From contig NC_041019.1 in NCBI RefSeq assembly GCF_004193775.1, positions 31,995,280-32,059,279 of the forward strand: DNA of 64,000 nucleotides, given 5' to 3'. Positions 53,837-64,000 of this stretch are shown here, piece by piece; the stretch's first letter is position 1; every line of letters begins with the position of its first letter. The notes under the pieces are model-generated. The model was not told the DNA's origin. It saw only the letters and a list, made by a program, of their open reading frames with translations, and did no database searches. A program made the translations under genes and the position numbers. The stretch comes from Glycine soja. Taxonomy: Eukaryota > Streptophyta > Magnoliopsida > Fabales > Fabaceae.

Positions 53837-54290
53837 TTCGGGGTTCCCGTCACTCCTAGCAAGTTTATCCGACCGCCGATCACTCGGGCCTTTGTTGAGA
53901 AGTATTGCACGCCTAGGCAGGCGCAGGGTGATGCACCTCAGGCCACAGACGCACCGCCACCACCTCATCAGGCTGATCCCGCTGGGTCATTAGGCATGGA
54001 GCGGTATCTAAAACACTTGGTTCGCCTGCAGGTGGCCAACCACCGGGGGTAAGTGCAGATACATGAGTGTCTCTACCAGCTCAGCCTCAGTTAGTAGGGA
54101 CAGGGTTTCTCTCCTTTTGCGTGCCCTACTCCAGACCAGTTTAGAGCTAAGGTCGCATGGCCCAGAGATTGGCCCGAGGACCAGGCAAGGGAGGCACTTG
54201 CAGGAGCTCCCGGTGATGCAGAGGAGGCCCGTATGGATGAGGAGATGACGGACTTGCTCGGTTTCTTGGGAGGAAGCAGAGCCATGTGAC
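53837..54290 (+). pseudogene. Degenerate C-terminus of the transposon protein
   Basis: Same sense and first frame as the preceding ORF: FGVPVTPSKFIRPPITRAF, RQAQGDAPQATDAPPPP, then MERYLKHLVRLQVANHRG and a stop near 54050. Beyond it a GC-rich stretch up to the GCCATGTGA at 54281-54289 fits a charged tail in another frame. Confidence 0.5.
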
Positions 54291-56032
54291 CGAGGTCACC
54301 GATCTTTTGTTATTGACATTACTGTTTTTTTGTTAGTTTGCTATTGATGTTTTCTATTATTGTCTATATTGCTTGACATTACTGTTTTCTGTTATTGTCC
54401 ATATGGTTACTAAAATTACTATTATTATTTTTCAGCGTTATGGCTCTCAGTTATTTCGTCACTGTTTTTTGCGACTTACCATTTCGTGCGTTTTTCGTTT
54501 ACCTTGTGGTTAGACGTAAGTAGGTAGTATGCGCCCCCATCCGCACGATCTTTTAGAGAGGAAAAGAAAAAGAAAAAATGAAAAAAATGATAAATAACTT
54601 AAAAAAGAAAAAAAAGAGGAAAAGGAAAAAAGAGCAAGTAAGAAAAGAAAAAGAATGAAAAAAAAGAGAAAATAAATAAAAATAAAAGTTGTCTAGCTAG
54701 AAAACAACATGCTTGTGAAAAGAGATAACTTCCAACTTTCTTTAAAAAAATTCACTGATCATAACCATTTTTTGAGAAAAAAATGTGTATACGCCTGAAG
54801 GGTGAACGTTGTGAGAATTTTCCCGAACACCCAAAAATGGACTTGGATGAATGCACAAATTGATAAAAGAACATATTTTGGAAACACTGGATTGACTTAA
54901 GTAGAGAAAATGAATCATGAGCCCTAGCATCACATGACCATAAAAGTTTGACACTTGAGTGTCCACGTAGGTGCATGCATGACTAGTTTTGCATAAAATT
55001 TCCAAATCATCATTGTTGCATTTGTGTCATGGAAATAATGTAGGACATCCCTTTTTATCCTTGAACCAAACCAAACCCTGACATATATCATGTCCAGCCA
55101 TTCTACAAGCCTTGAGCCAAAATCCCAACTTACCATAAACCTTGACCCAGGGTAAGAATGTCAATCCTTGCCCTCGGAAGAAAACAAAAAAAGAAAGTTT
55201 CCAATCAAAAGAGTGGGAGAAAACAAAAAGAGAAAATTTCCAATCAAAGATTGAGAGAAAGCAAAAAAAGAAAGAAAAGAAAATTCCCGATCAAGTATCG
55301 AAGAAAAACAGGAGAAATATGCAGAAAGGTCTTTGGACCAGATAAGATCTGAACAATACAGAGTTGTCACCAAGTAAACAAAAAAGAAAGGAAACCACGA
55401 CCTAAAGTGGTCCTCTCCCTTTGATTGCCAACCAAAATCCTGTGCGCTAGCGACTTGTTCACCTCACACTAAACAAAAACAGAAAAGGAAAAGGCCAAGA
55501 ACACTCAAAGCCAAATTCCCCACAAAAAAAAAAAAACAAACCATTCCCAACAAAAAGTCCTGTTGATCCATGATCACGCATGCAATCTTTGATTTGATAG
55601 GAAATGATTTACAAAATCAAGTCATGCCATATCTATGGTTTGGAATTAGGATGAAACACTTACCTGTGTGAGATCGATACACTTTGAGTGATTTTCTTCT
55701 ATTTTTGTTGAACCCAATGTTTCCTCTAAATGGTCATTTAGAAGCGAAATGCTAAACATCCAGAATCTCATTTATGGTTATGAGAAGATTTCATCAGCAT
55801 ACTCTCCTTCCCCGGTAGACACATTTGTTTTTCATTCAAAAAAACATATGTTGCCCTGATTAGTTGGAAATTTTGTCTCTTTACTAAAGCATGTTCGCAT
55901 TTTAGTAAAGAAAACACCGAGACTATTTTAGTCTCACAAGTTAGCCAGAACTACGTAGGTCTGAGTTCCTTATTGAGGATACGTAGGAGCAAGAGCCTCG
56001 CTTTTGTCAGTCGCCCCCACAGTCTCTGTCAT
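54291..56032 (+). other. Ogre 3' non-coding region
   Basis: Holds a polypurine, A-rich tract at about 54555-54690, a second at 55180-55320 made of three loose repeats (TTTCCAATCAAAG and AATTCCCGATCAAG), and a motif shared with the LTR at about 55948-55995. No coding sequence is convincing; small Lys-rich frames are products of the A-rich tracts. Confidence 0.6.
55948..55995 (+). repeat. LTR motif repeated in the internal 3' region
   Basis: GAACTACGTAGGTCTGA, then TTCCTTAT...GAGGATACGTAGGAGCAA. The same block lies in the LTRs near 39528-39576 and 58454-58507. It sits outside the LTR boundaries, so it is a separate copy. Confidence 0.8.
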
Positions 56033-56945
56033 ACTGACCCTGGGGTCATGTGATGCGTAGAGACAAATTATGGTCATTCTGCGCCCTTTTGTCATCCAAA
56101 GGCGGTGGGCCTGATGACATGCGGAGACAAATTATGGTCATTCCGCAGACCTTTTGCCATCAAGACACAATCGTGTCCGATGGCACGCAGAGACTAACAT
56201 CGTCTTCTGCACCTTTTGTCATCTAGAGGCGGCGGGCTCGATGACTTGCGGAGACAAATTATGGTCATTCAGCACATCTTTTTGCCATTCAGACACATTC
56301 GTGTCCGATGGCACGCAAAGACTAACGTCGTCTTCTGCGCCCTTTTGTCATCCAAAGGCGGCGGGCCCGATGACATGCGGAGACAAATTATGGTCATTCC
56401 GCACACCTTTTCGTCATTCAGACATAGTCGTGTCTGATGGCACGCAGAGACTAACGTCGTCTTCAGTGCCCTTTTGTCATCCAGAGGCGGCGAGCCCAAT
56501 GACTTGCGGAGAAAAATTATGGTCATTCCGCACACCTTTTCGCCATTCAGACACAGTCGTGTCCGATGGCACGCAGAGACTAACGTCGTCTTTTGTGCCT
56601 TTTGTCATCCAGAGGCAGCAGGCCCGATGACTTGCGGAAACCATTTGGTCCTACACTTTTTCACCTTTTTGTCATCCAGAGGCGGCGAGCCTGATGACAT
56701 GCGAGAACCATTTGGTCCCGCACTTTTTCACCTTTTTGTCATCCAGAGGCGGCGGGCCCGATGACATGCGGGAACCATTTGGTCCCGCACTTTTTCACCT
56801 TTTGTCATCCAGAGGCGGCGAGCCTGATGGCATGCGGGGAACCGTTTGATCCCGCACCTTTTTCACTATCCAGAAACAATCGAGTCCGATAGCGCGTGGA
56901 GACAAATTATGGTCATCCGTGGCTTTCGTCGACTGAGAGGAACAA
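56033..56945 (+). repeat. Higher-order tandem repeat, 64-bp monomers
   Basis: About fourteen head-to-tail monomers of 62-68 bp. Type A (GTCATCCAGAGGCGGCGGGC...ACAAATTATGGTCATTCCGC) alternates with type B (CATTCAGACACAGTCGTGTC...ACTAACGTCGTCTTCTGC), giving four 126-130 bp dimers from about 56091. Four type-C monomers follow (GAACCATTTGGTCCCGCAC; 56599-56868), then one diverged unit. GC-rich against an AT-rich background. An open frame over it (56154-56630) is a by-product of the period. Confidence 0.9.
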
Positions 56946-57112
56946 ATTCAACAGTATCAGGATGATTTATCGGTACTGATCACTTTCAAAATTTTTGCAG
57001 GTTCCGCTGGCAGGGATATTGACTGGCAAAATGGTGTTTCGCTCGAACGAAATTAGTGTCTTATCATTACTTCCCTTTTATCTCCAATAAAATACAAGTA
57101 AAGAGGGGCAAC
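56946..57112 (+). promoter_or_regulatory. Region up to the Ogre polypurine tract
   Basis: Ends AAGTAAAGAGGGGCAAC (57096-57112), immediately before the LTR start TGTAATACCC. The purine run AAAGAGGGG is the likely plus-strand primer. No gene. Confidence 0.75.
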
Positions 57113-58844
57113 TGTAATACCCTAATTTCGTCCGGGGACCATCCGTTTGTTGGGATGCGACCCTTGTTTGACAACTTCGAGGTACTTGACACCCATCGTT
57201 AGGCAATCCGTGAAGTTCCGTGATATGCCAGAAGTCAAAAGGAAGCATTGTTGCACAATTCGTGAGGTTCCGTAAAATTCCAGAAGTCAAAAAAAGGATG
57301 ATTACGTAATCCACAAGGTTTCGTAACATTACAGAAAGAAAACAAGTATCGTAAAGTTCCGTAACGTTACGGAAAAAGAATCAGCAAAAAAGGGCAGGGG
57401 GAGTATTTAGTAAACAGGGGGTGTAAATAGCAACCAGGCCCACTTGGGCCTTCCAGGAAGTTCTCCAGAAGGCGGGGCCTTCTAGAGGAAGCCACCTAGC
57501 TCGCTCAGGCGAGCTGAGCTCACCTGGGTGAGCTGGGTGGCAAGCTCCTCCCTCATTTTCCTATAAATAGGGGGAGGAGGGAAGAACAAAAATGTTCAAC
57601 CCTCCTGGTATCTGAGAATCACTTAAAATTGGTGAGAAAAATTGTTTCCGTGAAGAAAATCCAGGCCGAGGCGCTTCCGTAACGCTTCTGTGGGTGATTT
57701 CGTGAAGATTTTCAAGCGTTCTTCGTCGTTCTTCGGTCTTCAACCGGTAAGTTCCCGAAATAGAACTTTTCAATTCATTCTATGTACTCTTAGTAGTTCT
57801 CATTTGTTTTGTGTGCTTTTATTTTCATTTCATTTACTTTCCGTACCCCCTTTTGACGTGCTTTAGTAATTTATTTAAGTCATTTTCTCACCTAATAAAA
57901 AATAAAACAATTTTCCACTGGTCATTCGTATTGTAACATCTTTTAATTTCTGTTAAAATGAAATCCGAATGTTCGGTCATGCCGTAACCACGTTTAAAAC
58001 AAAAAAAGGCAAAATAATAATATAATAATAAAAAAATACCTTTTAGTAAAACAATCAAAAAAATCAATCGGACGTTTTTCTTTGAGATTTTCCTTTCTTA
58101 ATCGAATTGACTAATAACCAAATTGAAACTAAGGCTAAAATCAATTCATAAATCAAACTTTTGGTCATCGCCTAAAAAAGCCATTTTAAAGGTCCAACGC
58201 CTTGAAATGGTCTTTTCCGCTTTTATTGGTTAAACGTAGATTTTCTAAAGGCCGAAAATCAACATGTAGCTTTATTACCTCTTTCAAAAATAATAAGAGA
58301 TCATTAATGGTCCAATGTCTTAATGTTTTCTCTCCTTTCAAAAGAATCGAAAGATTGTTTAATGGTCCAATGCCTTAAATGACCTTTCATTCAATAAAAA
58401 CATATCTTGCAAAAAAAGGATAAAAAACAACTTATCCAACACTTAGTTCTCAAAGAACTACGTAGGTCTGATTTCCTTATCACAATTGAGGAATACGTAG
58501 GAGCAAAGGGAAACACCCTTGTCGACCACAAAAAGATAAAAATATAAAAAGGCATAAAAAGACATAAGAACGTAAAAAGGGAAAATAACAAAAATTGAAG
58601 TCATATTTGCACATTTGATTAAAGGTTGTCGTCTTTTGTGACGAACATGTGGGGTGCTAATACCTTCCCCATGCGTAAATACAACTCCTGAACCTTTCAC
58701 TTAAAGTTCGTAGACCATGTCTTTTCCAGTTTTTCCGACGTTTTCCTCAAATAAACGTTGGTGGCGACTCTACGCGTATTCCTTTCTTGGAAGACGCACC
58801 CGCGAGTCACGCGTCGCCCTCCCTCCGAAGGAAAGGTTGCGACA
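57113..58844 (+). repeat. Ogre 3' LTR (1732 bp)
   Basis: Uninterrupted LTR. TATA box at 57562-57569. Compared with the 5' LTR it has small indels and a partial duplication of the GCTCGCCTGGGCGAGC hairpin (57498-57535). TSD AGACT follows. Confidence 0.92.
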
Positions 58845-58849
58845 AGACT

Positions 58850-59633
58850 GTATATATATAGCTCTTGGGATAATAGAATCAAATAACCAATAGCTACAAA
58901 ATAGGATCTGGACTACTTAAAGCTAAAGTTGTTGTAACAAGAGAATAAGAGACAACAACAATATAAAATAGCTGTAACAACAACTAACAAATATAGCTAC
59001 AATCATGTTGTTGATAAATCAATTTTCTGCTTATGCCAGTACACCTATTTGCCCTTGCAAGATGGAGGAAGTTTATACGACTCCAATCTTGGAAGCAAGA
59101 AAGTTGTTTCCCATGGCAAAGAGAGGTTTTGTGAGTAAGTTTGCAAGTTGGTGACTGGAGGGCATACGGGAATCTTTGAGCTGATTGTTGGCAACAAGGT
59201 CTAGAACAAAGTGATAGTCAACAACAAGATGCATCATCCGTGAGTAAAAAATAGGACTAGTGCATAAATACATCACACCAATGTTGTCCAAGAAAATAGT
59301 TGGTGGTTGTTGAATGGTGATGCCAATTTCTTACAGAACCTATTGTAACCAAAGAAGTTCAGTAGCAGTGGAACCTATAGTGCGATATTCAGCCTCGATG
59401 AAATATTGAGCAATTGTGGATTGTTTCTTGTAGGACCATGAGATAACATTAACCCCAAGATAAACTATGTATGCACAAGGGGATTTTCTATCATCTGTGT
59501 CTCCACCCCAATCAATATCACAAAAGACATTGAGAGTGAGACTTTTGGCATGAACTAGTTGGAGGCGATGTGATATTGTAGACTTGAGATAGTGAAGTAC
59601 GCACTTGAGAGCCTGGATATGGGTGGCAATAGG
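58850..59633 (-). pseudogene. Copia RNase H remnant
   Basis: Minus-strand pieces of a Ty1/copia RNase H: CDIDWGGDTDDRKSPCAYIV, VISWSYKKQSTIAQYFIEAE, YRTIGSTATELLWLQ, a stop, then MHLVVDYHFVLDLVANNQ and SHQLANLLTKPL ending near 59073. Multiple stops. It is truncated at 59633 by the LTR that starts at 59634. 58850-59072 is the element's non-coding 3' end. Confidence 0.75.
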
Positions 59634-61920
59634 TGTAACACCCTATTTTTCATAAGATAAATAAAAAGAGTTTTATTTAAAAATTAATAGAGTTTTTAGA
59701 AATTAAATAAATGAGAGAAAATGGTTTTTGTTAATTAAAATAAGGGTTTTATAGTATTAGAAAATAAATAGAGTAAAATGATATTTTAGAAAATAAAGGG
59801 ATGTTTTAATTGGTTATTTATATAATGAAATAGTAAAATAAAGTTCCATTTTATGAAATAATAAAATACAGAAAAATAGACTAAATAATAGGCTCAGAGT
59901 ACCCTAGCTATAAATAGAGACATATTAAGTCATTTTCCCCATTAACAATATGTTTCTACGTTTTCTCTTCCTCTCGAATTTGTTCTCCCTTTTTCCTCTC
60001 CCAAAACTCTCTTTTTCCCACATACACCCAAACCTCTCTCAGTGAAACTATGATTTCAAATTTGTTAACCATTGGATCATCCTGAAATTTCGACATTGCC
60101 TTTGGAAATCATTTCACATATTCCCACTGTTGGGATTGACAAAATAACATCTGTAGAGAGAGAAATTACTCTCACACGGAGACAATAAAATTGAGACTCC
60201 AATCCCTTCTTTTTCTCTCTAACTTTTGGAAACCCAAGCAGAGCAACCAGAGGAAAAGCTTTAAGAATCTTAGGCAACCACTAAATATGCCACTATCACT
60301 TCCAAACTACACACGTGAACATGTGAAGGGATCCTTAGAGGATCAAATTGCAATTAGTTTTAGGGTGTTTTATGCATTTTAATTTTGCATGTACAATGAT
60401 AACTAAGAATTTTTCATTTTTGATGGGTCAATTGATGCCCTAATGTGAATTGGATGGTTTAATTGAGTGTTTAGCTTTGAATGTTAGAAACAAATAAATT
60501 TGGGAATTCTTGATCCTTGCATGTTTTCTTGAAATCGATCGAGGGGTTTTGTTCCCCATGATGTAATCACAGGTTCTATGCTATTAACCAAATGAATAAG
60601 TGAATGATTATATGCCTTCAATGTTGGAAGATTGCTATTGTATAATATATATATATATATATATATGATGTATGAGAAGTGATAATGTGTTAGTGAGAAG
60701 GTGTGATGAGACATGTGTTATGAACAAGTGTGGGATTATACATGTTATTGTGAAGTGTAAAGTGATGGAATTGAGTTGTGAGCTACGAATTGTACAATCA
60801 CACAATTGTAAGACCCTTTAAGGGCGACAAGTTTTTGTGCGACGAGTATTGTGATGGGATCCACTGTGGGAACCCGACAAGTTGAATCACTTTGAGGCGC
60901 GACAAGTTAAAATGATTTTGAAAACAATTGAGTAGTTGTGTGTATTGCATAGTTCATAGGTAAAGTTTGTGTTTGTGCCATGTATATATTAATATTGTGT
61001 GATGTGTATATGATTCATGAGGTGTGATAACATGTTGCTTTGGGATTATAACGTTGTGATTGAGATTAGGTGTATGTGATAAGTTAAGTATGTGTTAAAT
61101 TGTGAAATCACACGTGTATTGAGATGTTGTGTGAATTGACTTATGAGCTATGAACCGTACAATCACACAACTATAAGACCCTTTAAGGGCGACGAGTATT
61201 GTGATGGGGTCCACTATGGGAACCCAACAAGTTGAATAACTTTGAGGTGTGACGAGTTAAAATTATTTTAAGAACAATTGAGGAGTCATGTGTTTTGTAT
61301 AATACATAGATAAAGTCTGTATGCTAAAATGATTTTGGGTTGGACCTGAATCAATAGGGAGAGAACCTGACAGACTCCTCAGAGTCTAGGCCTTGGGGGT
61401 AAATACACCCAGTTTGAGTGCTCCTTTAAGCCTGTGCCGATCCCACATGGTTGGAGCATTCTGACAAAATAGTGTGACCCTGACTGGTCTCCCTATGATT
61501 TTACCTAGTAAGAGTGATCTGACTTACCAGTGTGTGGTTTGTCTTGTCATGTACTCCTAGGTGTCCGACAAGGTTTTTCATTGACATGGTACCACATTGC
61601 ATATATAATTGAGTCTTAGTGTATTTGTTGCATAACGCCTGTGTAATGATCATTGTGACTTGTTGTGTGATGGTGGATAATGAATTGTGTGAGTGTGAGA
61701 TGTTGTGTTGTACTTGAGATTTGTTATTCTGAACACGCGATTAATGTGAAGGTGTGGAATATGATTTTTTGATTAAATTCTTGGGACAAGTGATGTTACA
61801 TAATAAGTGGTAAAATGATGTGAATTGTGCTAAGTTGAGCTTGCTATGCTTATACTATATATATGTGTCTTTGTTTATCTCTACCTATTTAGGAATGTGA
61901 TAACTCACTCCCTGTGTGTT
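59634..61920 (+). repeat. Diverged chromovirus-type LTR, interrupted
   Basis: Starts TGTAACACCC and follows the LTR at 14313-17434 in order: CCATTGGATC/CTGTTGGGAT pair (60070-60140), a tandem duplication (period about 366 bp, 60780 against 61146), GGTTGGACCTGAATCA, CCTTGGGGGT, CATGGTACCACATTGCATAT and GGAATGTGATAACTCACTCC. Similarity stops about 61920, where other LTR-like DNA begins. The remainder should lie right of the window. Confidence 0.75.
60644..60667. repeat. AT dinucleotide run
   Basis: About eleven AT units within the diverged LTR. Likely length-variable. Confidence 0.9.
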
Positions 61921-63300
61921 ATTGTTCGAACCCGGCAAGTGCACTGGATCGCGCAAGTAGTATAAAATGGTAAGAACCGAGTATCGAACTCTCGAGGAAC
62001 TTGTGTTACTTGGTAAAGCTATATTCAGTGAATAGGTGTCTAGTATGAAAAGAGATGTGTCAACTATGCATAGGTATGTAAACTAACTATTAAAAGGAAA
62101 ATCACATGAGTAATGATGTGTAAACACAAGTAGACAACACTTTGGTCTTCCTATTAGGTGCCTGATGTTAAAAGGATATTCTCTACTTAACAATGCTCAT
62201 GTGTTCTATGGTGTCCCCTGAAATGCTAAATCTCGATTTCTCATGATAGTCTAGCCTAATCCTGATCAAGCATCATCCTCAGATTCCTCTTGTTGGACTA
62301 AACTCGACCAGAACCGCATTAAGACAAACATACAAACAACTAGGTTACCATACCCTGATCCATCGGGATAATACGATAAACTAGCCCTGTCCTATCAAGT
62401 TCTAAGAATCAGACCAATTTTCACTGTTGAATGATCCTAACAAAGCATGCATCTACGTGATCAAGGCAAAAGCACACTGAAATGATGTACTGATAGCACA
62501 AAGAACACATAAAACATCATTAAATAGATATACAAGTATTTACATCAAGTACCTACAAGGAAGAACCAATAGAGGATTTAGCTCTCTATATCTGGGAAGC
62601 TTCCTTTACAACAAAGAGAAGAGAAAAATGAAGGATTGAAGAAATACAAGTAATGGGGATGTCTCCTCCACCTCTAGAACCTCACAATCACTCACAGACT
62701 CATCTCATACTCTCAGGATGACTTCCTCTTCTCGCTCAGTTCTCTACCTGTCTTCTCACAGCAAAAGCTCTCAAAACTCTCTGGAACTTGGACCTTTCTC
62801 TCTCTAGAAATCTCTAAACATGCAAAAGCTTCGAGAATTGCCCAAACTCCCTCTCCATTTCTGATTTCAGGCTTGAATAGGTGGCCTTGTTGGTTCTTGT
62901 GCGCATTAATGTTATTTGACTTAGCGCTCGTCTTTTCGCTCAGCGGATGGACTCAAGCGGTGCGCTTAGCGGGATTAGCCCTCGCTCAACAAACATGCAC
63001 AACTCATCCTTCTTCCAGATTCTTCCTCGTGCTCAACCAAAGGAGTGTTGTGCTCAGCGAATGGCTCGCTAAGCGAAAAGATTGGCTTAGCGAGCGGATG
63101 AAAATCAACACTTCACAAACTTGCCTAATTAACCTGAAATTGAGAGGAAATGATTATTATACACATAAAATGGGAGTACTAAGAATTGATTACCTATCTT
63201 TAAAAAAAAGTAATTACAACACTACAAAATAACCCTAAATTGGAGGAGTTTGATACTAATTACACAGGTTTTATACACAAAAGTTAGTCGTATTCATCGA
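61921..63300. repeat. LTR-like insert with CGCTTAGCG motifs
   Basis: Begins near TTCGAACCCGGCAAGTGCAC and interrupts the chromovirus LTR. Composition resembles a minus-strand gypsy LTR, in that a GATCG-rich edge is followed by long non-coding DNA as in 7340-8516, but no PBS or pol is seen. A 119-codon frame at 62873-63232 has no recognisable feature. Element boundaries are uncertain. Confidence 0.4.
62920..63098. repeat. Clustered CGCT(C/T/A)AGCG palindromes
   Basis: Variants of CGCTTAGCG occur six to seven times: TTAGCGCTCG, CGCTCAGCGG, GCGCTTAGCGGG, GCTCAGCGAA, CGCTAAGCGA and CTTAGCGAGCG. Each is a near-palindrome with a variable centre. GC-rich patch in AT-rich DNA. Confidence 0.7.
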
Positions 63301-64000
63301 CTAACAACTGTAGAAGCAAATGACTTCGATGTTTTGATGATGATCATGATGATTTGATGCAAATGATGCAAATGCGTTTTTCAAGTTTAAATTCAAGACA
63401 ATGATTCAAGAATACAAGCCACAACATCAAGATGATCACTAGTATTTTAGGAAGGGAATTCCTAATTGATATAGCAAAAGGTTTGGCCAAGTAATTTAAG
63501 TTAAAAAGTGTTTTTCAAGAGATTTACTTTCTGGTAATCGATTACCAGAGGATGTAATCGATTACCAGTGGCCAAAAATGTTTACAACAGCTATTAAAAA
63601 CTTGAATTCAAATTTTAGACTGTGTAATCGATTACACAATATTGGTAATCGATTACCAGCAGTTAATAAACGTTTTATTTCAAATTTTTAAACCTATAAT
63701 CGGTTGCACAAATCTTGTAATCGATTACCAGAGGAGATTTTCAGAAAATAACTTCCAAGAGTCACATCTATTCAAATGGTTTATGAATGGCCATCAGAGG
63801 TCTATTTATATGTGACTTGGAAACACGAATTGTGAGAGAGTTTTCATTGCCCAAAAAGTTTTATCCTCTCAAAAGATTAAAAGAGTTTTTCCTAATTGAA
63901 ATGTCTTATCCTCTCAAAGATTCCTTGGTCAAACACTTGCATATTCAATAAGGAATTGTGATTGATCTTCATTGTACAATCTATCTCTTTCAAGAGAGAT
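63301..64000. repeat. Second LTR-like sequence with paired ATCGAT palindromes
   Basis: Contains GATGATGATCATGATGATTTG near 63340, then palindromes with cores at 63537/63557, 63627/63648 and 63699 (ATCGGT)/63720, each pair spaced 20-21 bp, as in the array at 25495-25825. The rest is non-coding and continues out of the window. Confidence 0.6.

Larger units (their letters stand above)
38188..58844 (+). mobile_element. Ogre/Tat-like Ty3/gypsy element, TSD AGACT, RT deleted
   Basis: LTRs start TGT(C/A)ATACCCTAATTTCG and end TTGCGACA (38188-45296 with an insert, and 57113-58844). AGACT lies outside both ends (38183-38187 and 58845-58849). Internal order: PBS, leader, ORF1, gag, protease N-edge, RNase H, integrase, extra transposon-protein ORF, tandem repeats, polypurine tract. 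ORF1 upstream of gag, the PBS and the 3' tandem repeats point to the Ogre/Tat group. The span from the protease active site through RT is missing and most frames are broken. It is a dead or trans-dependent copy. Confidence 0.9.

Noticed and set aside
55142..55373. Lys-rich small frames on both strands
   Set aside because: Products of the A-rich repeat; no initiation context or protein family.
56154..56630. 158-codon open frame over the tandem repeat
   Set aside because: The frame stays open because the repeat has few stops in that phase. The product is a repeat of CHPEAAGPMTCGDKLWSF-type units with no family, and neighbouring frames are open too.
60644..60667. AT run as a regulatory element
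   Set aside because: Simple dinucleotide microsatellite.
62873..63232. 119-codon frame with a hydrophobic start
   Set aside because: It begins in LTR-like DNA, has no family match I can recognise, and covers the CGCTTAGCG motif cluster.

Overview
This window is repeat-dense plant nuclear DNA, most likely soybean or a close Glycine relative. I infer that from legume-type lectin receptor kinase sequence, a Tgm-like CACTA transposon, Athila, Ogre/Tat and chromovirus-type LTR retrotransposons, and arrays of the ATCGAT palindrome that I associate with soybean repeats. No database search was run, so family names rest on recognised motifs and on structures seen directly (LTR pairs, target-site duplications, primer-binding sites). 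I see no intact host gene. The only clear host-gene remnant is a truncated lectin receptor kinase at 17994-18815 on the minus strand.

Layout. (1) 1-8516: Athila-like Ty3/gypsy element, minus strand, running off the left edge, with gag and pol broken by stops and frameshifts. It sits inside (2) 8517-12066: the 3' part of a non-autonomous gypsy element (family A, plus strand) with one long gag/relic-RT ORF. That element sits inside the first LTR of (3) 12067-17434: a young, coding-free, large-LTR chromovirus-type element. (4) 17435-18815: gag-like fragment abutting the lectin receptor kinase pseudogene. (5) 20203-28983: complete Ty1/copia element (minus strand, TSD TGTTT) that has lost its integrase core and carries a 3.8-kb solo LTR in its gag (24369-28191, TSD TGACG). 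That solo LTR holds a 144-codon ORF and an array of paired ATCGAT palindromes. (6) 28984-33362: AT-rich non-coding DNA. (7) 33366-36994: CACTA transposon (TSD ATA) with exon-like host-derived sequence. (8) 36995-38187: LINE RNase H remnant and an LTR-like stretch. (9) 38188-58844: Ogre/Tat-like element, plus strand, TSD AGACT, with ORF1, gag, RNase H, integrase, a transposon-protein-like ORF and a higher-order tandem repeat. Its protease core and RT are deleted. Its 5' LTR is split by a complete second family-A copy (39634-45008, minus strand, TSD AAAAG). (10) 58850-64000: copia RNase H remnant cut by a diverged chromovirus LTR (59634 to about 61920), itself cut by further LTR-like DNA ending in a second paired-palindrome array.

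Insertion order read from the nesting: the copia remnant and host DNA came first, then the Ogre and chromovirus elements, then family A, then Athila on the left. On the right, family A entered the Ogre LTR. No genes here act together as a host pathway. The functional story is one of autonomous lineages decaying, non-autonomous derivatives still carrying cis signals (PBS, PPT, TATA), and two LTR types sharing an unexplained array of paired palindromes.
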